The notes below the pieces were generated by a model. It did no database searches. It saw nothing but the letters and a program-made list of their open reading frames with translations, and had not been told where the DNA came from. A DNA stretch of 64,000 nucleotides from JANOSH01 sp031415695 (GTDB lineage Bacteria; Actinomycetota; Acidimicrobiia; Acidimicrobiales; Ilumatobacteraceae): positions 186,001 through 250,000 of the forward strand of contig JANOSH010000061.1 in assembly GCA_031415695.1 (NCBI GenBank), written 5' to 3'. This document shows, piece by piece, positions 52,201 through 60,571 of this stretch (position 1 is its first letter; the number at the start of each line of letters is the position of its first letter). The translations under genes were made by a program, and so were the position numbers.

Positions 52201-53481
52201 CTAAGACGGCACGAGGGGCAGGCGCAGGGTGGTCCGCACCTCGGTTGGATTCGACTCGAACCTCACCGATCCACCGACCGGGTCAACAGTTCGGCTGACG
52301 AAGCTGAGACCCCACCCGGTCGATGACAGTTCGCCGGCGGTGGCCACAACACGAGCCTTTTCGCGGCCCGTTACCACCACTTCGAGCACGGCAAAGCCGC
52401 CGATCGATGCTAGCGATAGTGAGAAGGGCGTGCCGTCGTCAGTATGGGAAAAGACGTTGTCGACCAGGACGTCGACAATCGCTACTAGATCGGTCTCAAC
52501 AATCGGGACACGCTTTTTTTCGCCGTCAATCGATACCGTAAACGGTCGGTGTTGGTCCTCGGCAAGAATCGACCAGAACGCAACCCGGTCCTCGGTCACC
52601 GCACGCAGGTCGGCCACCACCCCCAACCCTCGTCGCGCGGGTGCCTGTGCGACACGAATGACGTCATCGATCACACGGCTCAGTTCGTCGAGGCCCGCCG
52701 AAACCCGTTCGGAGTCACCGGTTGCGATGGCGACGCCGAGCTCGGCTCGAACGGCGGTGACCGGCGTGCGAAGCCGATGCGACAGATCAGCCACTGCTAC
52801 CCGCTCAGCGTTTATCAATTCGGCAATTCGTCCCGCTAAACGGTTCAGTCCTTCGCCGACGGCGCGAACCTCGGCTGGTTCTTCAACGGTCGATCTGGCA
52901 GCAAGGTCCCCCGCACCGAGACGGTCGGCGACGTCGGCGGTCCCCTCCATGGCTCGCACCACAGAACGGGTGGCAGCGTCAACCATGAGCACACCGCCGG
53001 CTACAAGTACCGCTCCCGCGACTACGAGACCGAGCCAAATTCGCCACGTACCACGACGCAGTTCGCTAGGCGATATGTACACCCGGATCACCGCAACGCT
53101 GCCGTCAGAACGGAAGGCTGGCTGCAACACAACCACGCCGCCGTCTCGATCAGTAACAAACTCTTCGCCGCGACGTGCCCGCTCAACAGCGACATCCGAA
53201 CGACCAAGCCGTGGGGCATCGCCGAGCACGATGTCTGTGGACAGCACCACATCTACCTGGCGTGGGGCAACCCGGCGAGCCACGCCGAACACCGCACCCG
53301 GCAATCGCGGATCGCCAACGTCCACGACGAACGGCACGAGGCTGCGGGCATCCGTGCGGGCCTGATTGACAACGGTCGAGGGCAGAAGTGTTCTTTGCAG
53401 CACAATCCCGAGTGGAATAGCCAGAATTGCCACAATCGATGCCGATGCCAGAACAGCGCGTCGTACCAGCAAGTGGCGCAT
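52201..53481 (-). CDS. Sensor histidine kinase
   Basis: A 426-residue two-component kinase. Two membrane segments (VLASASIVAILAIPLGIVL and WLGLVVAGAVLVAGGVLMV) frame an extracytoplasmic domain of about 125 residues; a HAMP region follows; ADLSHRLRTPVTAVRAEL has the phospho-accepting histidine. The ATP-binding domain is somewhat degenerate: VDNVFSHT for the N box and STGWGLSFV for the G2 box. ATG 53481 lies 36 bases after the response regulator stop. Next to a glutamate-type ABC operon, which it may control. Confidence 0.88.
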   Translation of the reverse strand: MRHLLVRRAVLASASIVAILAIPLGIVLQRTLLPSTVVNQARTDARSLVPFVVDVGDPRLPGAVFGVARRVAPRQVDVVLSTDIVLGDAPRLGRSDVAVERARRGEEFVTDRDGGVVVLQPAFRSDGSVAVIRVYISPSELRRGTWRIWLGLVVAGAVLVAGGVLMVDAATRSVVRAMEGTADVADRLGAGDLAARSTVEEPAEVRAVGEGLNRLAGRIAELINAERVAVADLSHRLRTPVTAVRAELGVAIATGDSERVSAGLDELSRVIDDVIRVAQAPARRGLGVVADLRAVTEDRVAFWSILAEDQHRPFTVSIDGEKKRVPIVETDLVAIVDVLVDNVFSHTDDGTPFSLSLASIGGFAVLEVVVTGREKARVVATAGELSSTGWGLSFVSRTVDPVGGSVRFESNPTEVRTTLRLPLVPS

Positions 53482-53516
53482 CGACCGAACCGGTCGAACC
53501 GAGCGACGCCATCCGC

Positions 53517-54194
53517 TCAGCTCGATTCCTCGACCTTCACACCAACGCCGCGCACTACATGAACGAAACGAGGCTGATCCGCAGATTCTCCGAGCTTGCG
53601 GCGCAGCCATGACAGATGCACGTCGACAGTTTTCGGCGTCGCAAAGAACGGCTGGCGCCACACCTCGGCCAGCAGTTCCTGCTTGGACACCACCTCCCCG
53701 GCATGGGCCATCAAGTACTGGAGCAGCTCGAACTCTTTGCGGGCCAACGCAACCCGCTGCCCATCACACGAGACTTCACGCGTGCGCGGGTTCAGTCGAA
53801 GGGCACCTACCGACAATTCGTCGGACGGATCACTGTTGAAGCGTCGAAGGACAGCCCGGATGCGGGCGTCGAGTTGGTCGGGGCCAAACGGTTTGCACAG
53901 GTAGTCGTCGGCTCCGGCGTCGAGCGTGCGCACAATTTCGCCTTCGTCGACCCGAGCGGTGGCAACGATCACCGGAACGTCGCTCGCGGTTCGCAACATT
54001 CGCAGCATCACGACGCCATCAACGTCGGGCAACCCAAGATCGAGGATGACGACGTTGGGTCTGCTGCTGATGGCAAGATCGAGGCCGGCCATGGCGGTTT
54101 GGGCCACATGGACAATATGGCCCGATGCAGTGAGCGCCCGCGCCCAACCATCGCGGACAAGTTTGTCGTCTTCGACAATGACAATGACGGCCAT
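53517..54194 (-). CDS. Response regulator, OmpR/PhoB family
   Basis: A 225-residue regulator. Receiver domain with the acidic pair VEDD, phospho-acceptor Asp in VILDLGLPDVDG, TAR and KPFG; C-terminal winged helix (VALARKEFELLQYLMAHAGEVVSKQELL, then VDVHLSWLRRKLGE). It precedes the kinase on the same strand. OmpR-type regulators bind direct repeats with 10-11 bp spacing, which is what is seen at 55106-55135. Confidence 0.93.
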   Translation of the reverse strand: MAVIVIVEDDKLVRDGWARALTASGHIVHVAQTAMAGLDLAISSRPNVVILDLGLPDVDGVVMLRMLRTASDVPVIVATARVDEGEIVRTLDAGADDYLCKPFGPDQLDARIRAVLRRFNSDPSDELSVGALRLNPRTREVSCDGQRVALARKEFELLQYLMAHAGEVVSKQELLAEVWRQPFFATPKTVDVHLSWLRRKLGESADQPRFVHVVRGVGVKVEESS

Positions 54195-54230
54195 ACGTGC
54201 GGCATCCTCCTATGGCATCATGGCCCAGAT

Positions 54231-55094
54231 ATGGGCTCCCGCCACAACGCCTGCTCGTGGAACCTTGCACTTGCTTGTTGTCTGCTTGTGATCCTTGGTG
54301 CGGTCGGCTGTTCCGACACGGCACCCAAGCCCGTCGATAGCGGCGAGCTGGGAACAATCACAACTCGTGGTCGCCTAATCGTCGGCTTGAAGTTCGACTT
54401 ACCGGCGTTCAGTGCCAAGGATCCAACAACGGGACGCATCGAAGGCTTCGACGCCGAGATCGCCCGGCTACTTGCGTCGAGCCTGTTCGGAGCCGCCGCC
54501 GAAACCAACGTGGAGTTCGTCGAGGTTGTCTCTCGCGATCGCGAGGAAGCGATTCGAACGGGCCGGGTAGACTTGGTTGTTTCGACGTACACCATCACCG
54601 CTGAACGCCAAAAGCTCGTTGCCTTTGCTGGCCCATATTACGTCGCCGGTCAAGACATTCTTGTGCGGCGCTCTACCACGGACATCACTGGCGTCGATTC
54701 GCTCAGGGGACGCAAGACCTGCTCGGTCATCGGATCCACCTCGCTCGACAATGTGCGCCGCCTCGCGCCCGGGGCTGACTTGTCCCTCACCTTCGACCGG
54801 TATTCGCTGTGTGTCGAGGCGCTGTTAGATGGGCGCATCGACGCAGTCACAACCGATGACGCCATCTTGCTCGGATTCCTGCGTGAGAACCCGGATCGGC
54901 TTCGACTCGTTGGGCGCCCATTCACCACCGAGCCGTACGGCATTGGTACGAAGCTCGAGGCTACAGCATTGCGGGAGTGGGTCAACGCCGTACTCGGCCA
55001 GATCTATGTTGACGGTCGCTGGAAGTCCTTGTACGAAGCCACCATCGGCAAGGCCGGGTTACTCGCCCCGCAGCCACCACAACTCCAACCGTAG
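54231..55094 (+). CDS. Amino-acid (glutamate-type) ABC transporter binding lipoprotein, first copy
   Basis: A 287-residue solute-binding lipoprotein. Signal with lipobox LGAVGC near residue 25; RGRLIVGLKFDLPAF and GFDAEIARLLASSLFG begin lobe 1; VDLVVSTYTITAERQKLVAFAGPYYVAGQDIL, in two pieces, and EPYGIG are GluB-family features. Cysteines in TCSVIGSTS and YSLCVEALLDG probably form a disulphide. It is divergent from the regulator gene and separate from the transporter proper by 116 bp. A close paralogue is at 55990. Confidence 0.88.
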   Translation: MGSRHNACSWNLALACCLLVILGAVGCSDTAPKPVDSGELGTITTRGRLIVGLKFDLPAFSAKDPTTGRIEGFDAEIARLLASSLFGAAAETNVEFVEVVSRDREEAIRTGRVDLVVSTYTITAERQKLVAFAGPYYVAGQDILVRRSTTDITGVDSLRGRKTCSVIGSTSLDNVRRLAPGADLSLTFDRYSLCVEALLDGRIDAVTTDDAILLGFLRENPDRLRLVGRPFTTEPYGIGTKLEATALREWVNAVLGQIYVDGRWKSLYEATIGKAGLLAPQPPQLQP

Positions 55095-55105
55095 GTGACT
55101 TGTGC

Positions 55106-55135
55106 GCCGTTCTTAGCCGTTCTTAGCCGTTCTTA
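55106..55135. promoter_or_regulatory. Three tandem 10-bp repeats upstream of the ABC operon
   Basis: GCCGTTCTTA occurs three times in direct tandem (55106, 55116, 55126), followed by degenerate GCTTAGCC units to 55154. A hairpin GCCGT-gattt-ACGGC lies at 55152-55166. Ten-bp spacing on one helix face is typical of OmpR/PhoB-type binding sites. Confidence 0.55.
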
Positions 55136-55197
55136 GCTTAGCCTGGGCTTAGCCGTGATTTACGGCTGTGTTGGGCGACTCCATCGTGTGACGGGCG

Positions 55198-55203
55198 TAA
55201 CTT
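55198..55203 (+). promoter_or_regulatory. -10 box of the ABC operon
   Basis: TAACTT ends seven bases before ATG 55211, about 60 bp downstream of the tandem repeats. Confidence 0.5.
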
Positions 55204-55210
55204 CGCTCCT

Positions 55211-55951
55211 ATGGCCGAACCGGCGATCGTTCTCGAACATGTGAACAAATTCTTCGGCAGCTTCCAGGCCTTGAGCGACATCAACCTTTCCGTTGCGAAG
55301 GGTGAAGTCGTTGTGGTCTTGGGACCATCCGGGTCAGGCAAATCCACCCTGTGTCGGGCGATCAATCGGCTTGAAGCAATCGACTCGGGAACCATCACCG
55401 TGAACGGCCAACCAGTGCCCGCCGAGGGTAAAGAACTGGCCCACTACCGAGCCGACATCGGCATGGTGTTCCAATCATTCAACCTGTTCGCTCACAAGTC
55501 GGTGTTACACAACGTGACTCTCGGGCCCATCCACACTCGGGGCAAGACACGCGCCGAAGCCGAACACGCCGCCCGAGCATTGCTCGACCGGGTTGGGGTG
55601 CTCAATCAGGCCGACAAACTGCCAAGCAGTCTCTCGGGTGGGCAACAACAACGCGTTGCCATTGCCCGGGCGCTTGCGATGGAGCCCCAGGTCATGTTGT
55701 TCGACGAGCCGACATCAGCCCTCGATCCCGAGATGATCAACGAGGTCCTCGAAGTCATGGTTGATCTCGCTGCCGACGGCACAACGATGCTCGTCGTCAC
55801 GCACGAGATGGGCTTTGCGCGACGCGCTGCTCACCGAGTCGTCTTCATGGACCAGGGCGCCATCGTCGAGGCGGGCGAGCCCGCAGCGTTCTTTAGCGAT
55901 CCCCAAACCGAGCGGGCGAAGGACTTCTTGTCCAAGATCCTGTCTCACTGA
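55211..55951 (+). CDS. gluA: Amino-acid ABC transporter ATP-binding protein
   Basis: A 246-residue GlnQ/GluA-type ATPase. Walker A GPSGSGKSTLCRAINRLE, Q-loop MVFQSFNLFAHKS, signature LSGGQQQRVAIARAL, Walker B VMLFDEPTSALDPE and the H-loop histidine in VVTHEMGFAR. It powers import through the two permeases downstream. First gene of the four-gene operon. Confidence 0.95.
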   Translation: MAEPAIVLEHVNKFFGSFQALSDINLSVAKGEVVVVLGPSGSGKSTLCRAINRLEAIDSGTITVNGQPVPAEGKELAHYRADIGMVFQSFNLFAHKSVLHNVTLGPIHTRGKTRAEAEHAARALLDRVGVLNQADKLPSSLSGGQQQRVAIARALAMEPQVMLFDEPTSALDPEMINEVLEVMVDLAADGTTMLVVTHEMGFARRAAHRVVFMDQGAIVEAGEPAAFFSDPQTERAKDFLSKILSH

Positions 55952-55989
55952 GAGCCGATCCAGGCTCGCTGACCCCGGAGGAAATCAAC

Positions 55990-56907
55990 ATGAAATCAAC
56001 CAGAAGAAACCTATTCACCACTGTGGCAATCGGCCTAGTAGCAGTCGCCTGTGGCAGCGACAAGGCTTCGGTTGCACCAGCAACGACAGCTGCTCCGGCA
56101 GCCACGACGGCGGCCCCCGTCACCACGACGGCGGCGGCGTTCCCGGCCGATTCGGCCATGGCCAAGATCAAGGCAAAGGGCAAGATCGTTATCGGCACCA
56201 AGTTCGATCAGCCACTGTTTGGTCTGAAGAACCCGACCACCAACGAGGTCGACGGCTTCGACGCTGAGATCGGTCGCCTACTCGCTACCCGAATCTTCGG
56301 TGCCGATATTAAGGGCAAGGTCGAATTTGTCGAGACCACGTCCAAGGTCCGCGAAGAAGCGGTCGAACAGGGCAAGGTCGACTTGGTTATCGCCACCTAC
56401 ACAATCAACGCCGCCCGCAAGGAGCGCATTGCCTTTGCCGGCCCCTACTACGTTGCTGGTCAGGACATTTTGGTGAAGAAGGGCAACACCACCATCACCG
56501 GTATCGACACGCTTGGAGGTAAGAAGGTGTGTTCGGTCCAGGGCTCGACGTCGTTGAAGAACCTGGCCGAAAAAGCCCCTACGGCTGATGCGTCCATCAC
56601 GTTCGACAAGTACTCGCTCTGCGTCGAAGCGCTACTCGATGGCCGAGTCGAAGCCGTGACCACAGACAACGTTATTCTCCTTGGCTTCGTTGCCGACAAC
56701 CCCGACAAGGTGCAACTCGTCAATAAACCATTCACCACTGAGCCGTATGGCATCGGCGTCGCCAAGGCAGACACGGTGTTTCGCGGGTGGGTAAACGACC
56801 AGCTTGAGGCCATGGCCAAGGACGGCTCGTACGCCAAGGCGTGGGCTGCAACGGCAGGCAAGACCGGCCAGAAGGCCCCAACTCCACCGGCAGTCGACCG
56901 CTACTAA
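55990..56907 (+). CDS. gluB: Amino-acid (glutamate-type) ABC transporter binding lipoprotein, second copy
   Basis: A 305-residue solute-binding lipoprotein after a strong GGAGG site. Signal ends in lipobox LVAVAC; a linker rich in Ala/Thr (repeats of TTAAP) precedes KIVIGTKFDQPLFGLK. Same disulphide-type cysteines (VCSVQGSTS, YSLCVEALLDG) and EPYGIG as the copy at 54231. As the operon-internal binding protein it is probably the main one. Confidence 0.92.
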   Translation: MKSTRRNLFTTVAIGLVAVACGSDKASVAPATTAAPAATTAAPVTTTAAAFPADSAMAKIKAKGKIVIGTKFDQPLFGLKNPTTNEVDGFDAEIGRLLATRIFGADIKGKVEFVETTSKVREEAVEQGKVDLVIATYTINAARKERIAFAGPYYVAGQDILVKKGNTTITGIDTLGGKKVCSVQGSTSLKNLAEKAPTADASITFDKYSLCVEALLDGRVEAVTTDNVILLGFVADNPDKVQLVNKPFTTEPYGIGVAKADTVFRGWVNDQLEAMAKDGSYAKAWAATAGKTGQKAPTPPAVDRY

Positions 56908-56919
56908 CAGTTCACGGGA

Positions 56920-57561
56920 ATGCTTGTCTGGGACAACCTCGATGTCTTTTGGCGGGGATGGACCACCACTGTCCTGCTCACCAGCGCTTCGTTCGCCGTG
57001 GCGCTGGTGATAGGGATGGCTCTGGCTAGCGCCAGGGTCAGCCCAGTGGCCCCGCTGCGGGGTGTCGCCCAGCTATACGTTGAAGTGGTACGCAACACGC
57101 CACTCACGGTTCATATGGTGCTGATGTTCTTTGGGCTACCCAAGTTAGGCATTCGGTTCGGGCCAATCACGACGGCTATCATCGTGTTGTCGATCTACAC
57201 CGGAGCGTTTGTCGGCGAGGTCCTTCGCTCGGGTATGAACACCGTCGGTGTCGGGCAGATCGAAGCGGGTCGAGCCATTGGTCTGCCGTTTGTCGACCTA
57301 CTTCGTTTAGTCGTTCTTCCCCAGGCGTTCAAGGCGACGGTCGCCCCACTTGGTTCGCAGTTGTCGGCCCTCGTCCGTAACTCGGCTGTGGCCTACACCA
57401 TTTCGGTACTCGACATCATGGGACGTTCCGACCGCCTCATCACCGATTTGGCTCGTCCCATTCCCATCCTCATCGGCGCTGCGTTGGCGTACTACACGCT
57501 CACGATCCCGCTGGCGTTCGCTATCAACGCCGTCGACCGCCGGGTTCGGGTCGCTCGATGA
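56920..57561 (+). CDS. gluC: Amino-acid ABC transporter permease
   Basis: A 213-residue inner-membrane permease of the HisM/GluC type with about five helices. The EAA loop (EAGRAIGLPFVDLLRLVVLPQAFK, in two pieces) contacts the ATPase. VEVVRNTPLTVHMVLMFFGLP is the usual N-terminal family motif. It overlaps the next permease by ATGA. Confidence 0.93.
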   Translation: MLVWDNLDVFWRGWTTTVLLTSASFAVALVIGMALASARVSPVAPLRGVAQLYVEVVRNTPLTVHMVLMFFGLPKLGIRFGPITTAIIVLSIYTGAFVGEVLRSGMNTVGVGQIEAGRAIGLPFVDLLRLVVLPQAFKATVAPLGSQLSALVRNSAVAYTISVLDIMGRSDRLITDLARPIPILIGAALAYYTLTIPLAFAINAVDRRVRVAR

Positions 57562-58373
57562 CCGACAGTCTCATTTTGGCTGACGCGCTAGGACCGCGTG
57601 GGCAGCGACGCGTTCGCAGAATCAGCATCGCTTCATCGTTCGTGGCCGCGGTGGTCGCTGGTCTCGTGATCTATCGCTTCCACGTGAAAGAACAACTGCT
57701 GTGGCGCAAATGGGATTTCATCATCGACCAGAAGCTAATGCGGTTCTTGCTTCGCGGCTTGCGCGACACCATCTCTGCCGCGCTAGTCGCCATGGCTATC
57801 GCACTAGTACTCGGATCGCTCGGCGCCTACTTCAGGCTTCACCCATCCCGTCCGGCACGAGCCGTAGCTATTACGATTATTGAACTCTTGCGAGCCACGC
57901 CACTGGTGCTGCTCATCTATTTTATGGGCCAGTTCGTTCCCCGATATGGCCCCGAACTCGGCAGTTACTGGTACCTGGTTATCGGCCTCGCCGCCTACAA
58001 CAGTTCGGTCATCGCCGAAATCTTCCGGTCAGGCATCAATTCACTTCCAAAGGGTCAGCGCGAAGCTGGCCTTACCGTCGGGTTGACCGAGGGCGAGGTG
58101 CTGCGCCGCATTCTGTTTCCGCAGGGAGTCCGACGCATGGTGCCAGCACTTGTGAACCAGCTTGTAACCCTGCTGAAGGACTCGTCACTCGGTGCGTTAG
58201 TGCTTCTACCTGCCGTCAATGATCTCCTCCATCAAGGCAAGGTGCTGGGCGAATTCAAAAAGAACCCGTTGCAGGTCTATATCGTTATTGCACTTATGTA
58301 CGTCGTTACCAACTTCGCGTTGTCACGCTTCGCGCAGCATTTGGAACGTCGGGGAGCTACTCCTCCTCGCTGA
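57558..58373 (+). CDS. gluD: Amino-acid ABC transporter permease
   Basis: A 271-residue permease, partner of GluC. IELLRATPLVLLIYFMGQF and the EAA loop REAGLTVGLTEGEVLRRILFP identify the family. An N-terminal stretch of about 60 residues precedes the first family helix. The last 17 bp overlap the opposite TadG-like gene. Confidence 0.93.
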   Translation: MTDSLILADALGPRGQRRVRRISIASSFVAAVVAGLVIYRFHVKEQLLWRKWDFIIDQKLMRFLLRGLRDTISAALVAMAIALVLGSLGAYFRLHPSRPARAVAITIIELLRATPLVLLIYFMGQFVPRYGPELGSYWYLVIGLAAYNSSVIAEIFRSGINSLPKGQREAGLTVGLTEGEVLRRILFPQGVRRMVPALVNQLVTLLKDSSLGALVLLPAVNDLLHQGKVLGEFKKNPLQVYIVIALMYVVTNFALSRFAQHLERRGATPPR

Positions 58374-58782
58374 TGCCCTGGGCAGTGCGGGCCACTGACA
58401 CCACCTCGACATCGCGGCCTGCGACACCGAGTAGCCGTCCGAGCCGAAACGTCACATGAGTGCGCGCTGTCACCTCGGCTCGGGTGCACCGAGGCTCACA
58501 GATCAGTGTGATCTCATGATCTGGAAATCCTCGAGCGCTCAGGTATGCGCTAACGACTCTTCGGGCCTCACCGGGGTCGGCTGATGGAGTGCCGACACCT
58601 TGGCGCCCAGTGGGCTGCAGGGCCAACCGCCCGGCTGAACCCGACGCGTTCATGGCGTCGCGACGGGCTGCGATGAGCCGGCCGCCATCGACCACGAGCC
58701 CAGCAACAACCATGATCGACACCGTCAGAGTGACCAACATGGCAGTGAGGGCGAATCCCTGGTCGGTCGGTGTAGGTCTCAT
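58357..58782 (-). CDS. TadE/TadG-like pilus assembly or surface protein
   Basis: A 141-residue protein with a single N-terminal helix (LTAMLVTLTVSIMVVAGLVV) followed by DGGRLIAARRDAMNASGSAGR, the typical pattern of actinobacterial TadG-like proteins; the remaining 90 residues have two cysteines (CEPRC) and a VTFRLGRLLGVAG strand near the end. Other tad genes are not in the window, so it may be an outlier or its operon lies elsewhere. Confidence 0.65.
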   Translation of the reverse strand: MRPTPTDQGFALTAMLVTLTVSIMVVAGLVVDGGRLIAARRDAMNASGSAGRLALQPTGRQGVGTPSADPGEARRVVSAYLSARGFPDHEITLICEPRCTRAEVTARTHVTFRLGRLLGVAGRDVEVVSVARTAQGISEEE

Positions 58783-58847
58783 GACCTACAGACCGTACGT
58801 TGGCGGCAGCAAGAATTCGCGTGGAATTCACTCAAGATCCCACGACC

Positions 58848-58853
58848 TAGAAT
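58848..58853 (+). promoter_or_regulatory. Leaderless -10 box for amidohydrolase
   Basis: TAGAAT ends six bases before ATG 58860. Confidence 0.5.
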
Positions 58854-58859
58854 CAAGGT

Positions 58860-60551
58860 ATGCACGACCTGGTGATTGGCGGCGGGACCCTGGTTGACGG
58901 TAGCGGTGCTCGACCCCGCGAGGGGGTGAGCATCGCTATCGACGACGGCATCATTTCCGACGTCGGTGCCGACGTCGGGCGAGGCCACAGAATGCTCGAC
59001 GCTTCTGGCCTGTTGGTAACTCCCGGTTTTGTCGATGTGCATACGCATTACGACGCGCAGGTCACCTGGGATCCGTGGCTTACTCCGTCGAGTTGGCACG
59101 GCTGTACCACGGTCGTTGCTGGAAACTGCGGCGTCGGGTTTGCGCCCGCGGCCGCCGATCGCCACGACTGGCTTATCGAGCTGATGGAAGGCGTTGAAGA
59201 CATTCCTGGCACCGCAATGGTGGAAGGAATCAGGTGGAATTGGGAGAGCTACCCCGAATATCTTGACGCCATCTGTGATCAGCCGCTGGTGATCGACTAC
59301 GGCAGCCAGATTGCCCACGGGCCGCTGCGGGCTTACGTCATGGGTGAGCGAGGGGCCGCCAACGAGCAGGCTACGGCCCACGATCGCGCCCGCATGGCGG
59401 CGCTGGTCACCGACGCGTTGCGCGCCGGCGCGCTCGGATTCTCTACGTCACGCACCCCAATCCATCGCTCCAAATCGGGAGAGCTTGTGCCGGGCACCGC
59501 TGCCGACGCTGACGAACTTCTTGCCATAGGCAACGGCATGGCTGCCGCTGGCCACGGCGTGTTCCAGTTCGCACCCGATCATCCTCAGCTCGAATCCGAG
59601 TGGAGCTGGATGCGCAAACTCGCTCGTCAAACGGGCCGAACCGTCAGCGTCAACCTGAATCAGTCCGACCAAGCACCGGAGGTGTGGCGGCGCATTCTCG
59701 ACCTCCTCGACGACGCCCGAATGGACCACACCCCCATTGTCGCCCAGGTCGCCGGCCGGTCTATCGGCGTCATCATGTGTCTTGACGGTTCGCTCCATCC
59801 GCTGATGTTCGCTCCAGCTTTTGCCGAGGTAGCCAACCTCGCTCGCGCTCAACGGGCCGCCGCGCTCCTCGACCCGGCGTTGCGACGTCGCCTCATCGAT
59901 GAGCCGCTGAGCCTGCCAATGGACTTCGAACGGATCTACGCGGTCGACGGTGACATCGATTACGAACCGACGGCCGATATGTGTGTATCCGCCGTAGCGG
60001 CACGCCGCGGAATCGCTCCTCTCGAACTCGTCATCGATACCTTGTCGAGTGGTGGTGGTACCGGGCTTTTGTACCAGCCGTTCTTCAACTACTCGTACGG
60101 CGACCTGTCATTCACGTACGAGATGCACCGCCATCCGGGCACACGGGTTGGTCTGTCCGATGCCGGTGCTCACTGTGGCGCGATTTGTGATGGTGGTACT
60201 CCAACGTTCATGTTGACCCACTGGACACGAGACCGCACCCGTGGCCCAAGGCTTGCACTCGAGCACGTGATACACCGCCAAACCCGGCAAACCGCTGAAC
60301 TCTACGGGCTACACGACCGCGGGCTTGTCGTTCCCGGATACAAGGCCGACCTCAACATCATCGACTACGACCGCCTCGGTTTCGACACGCCGTCGATGGC
60401 CTTCGATTTCCCCGCCAATGCTCGCCGACTCGTGCAACGTGGGCACGGCTATCGGCACACCATCTGTTCGGGCGTTCCCATTGTCGAGGACGATGCCTTT
60501 ACGGGCGACTTGCCGGGTCGACTTATTCGGGGCCCACAAACAGCTGGCTGA
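58860..60551 (+). CDS. Amidohydrolase, N-acyl-D-amino-acid deacylase-like (second copy)
   Basis: A 563-residue paralogue of the protein at 50105. GFVDVHTHYDAQVTWDPW supplies the metal histidines, AGNCGVGFAPA follows, and LSDAGAHCGAICDGG near residue 440 has the catalytic Asp in a slightly different setting (SDAGAH against SDGGAH). PGYKADLNIIDYDRLG closes the beta-sandwich. The DAGAHCG cysteine is absent from the first copy, so specificity may differ. Confidence 0.86.
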   Translation: MHDLVIGGGTLVDGSGARPREGVSIAIDDGIISDVGADVGRGHRMLDASGLLVTPGFVDVHTHYDAQVTWDPWLTPSSWHGCTTVVAGNCGVGFAPAAADRHDWLIELMEGVEDIPGTAMVEGIRWNWESYPEYLDAICDQPLVIDYGSQIAHGPLRAYVMGERGAANEQATAHDRARMAALVTDALRAGALGFSTSRTPIHRSKSGELVPGTAADADELLAIGNGMAAAGHGVFQFAPDHPQLESEWSWMRKLARQTGRTVSVNLNQSDQAPEVWRRILDLLDDARMDHTPIVAQVAGRSIGVIMCLDGSLHPLMFAPAFAEVANLARAQRAAALLDPALRRRLIDEPLSLPMDFERIYAVDGDIDYEPTADMCVSAVAARRGIAPLELVIDTLSSGGGTGLLYQPFFNYSYGDLSFTYEMHRHPGTRVGLSDAGAHCGAICDGGTPTFMLTHWTRDRTRGPRLALEHVIHRQTRQTAELYGLHDRGLVVPGYKADLNIIDYDRLGFDTPSMAFDFPANARRLVQRGHGYRHTICSGVPIVEDDAFTGDLPGRLIRGPQTAG

Positions 60552-60571
60552 CCGCCTATCGTTGCAGCGGT

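Noticed and set aside
55106..55154. CRISPR-like array
   Set aside because: Ten-bp units in direct tandem without spacers; fits regulator boxes.
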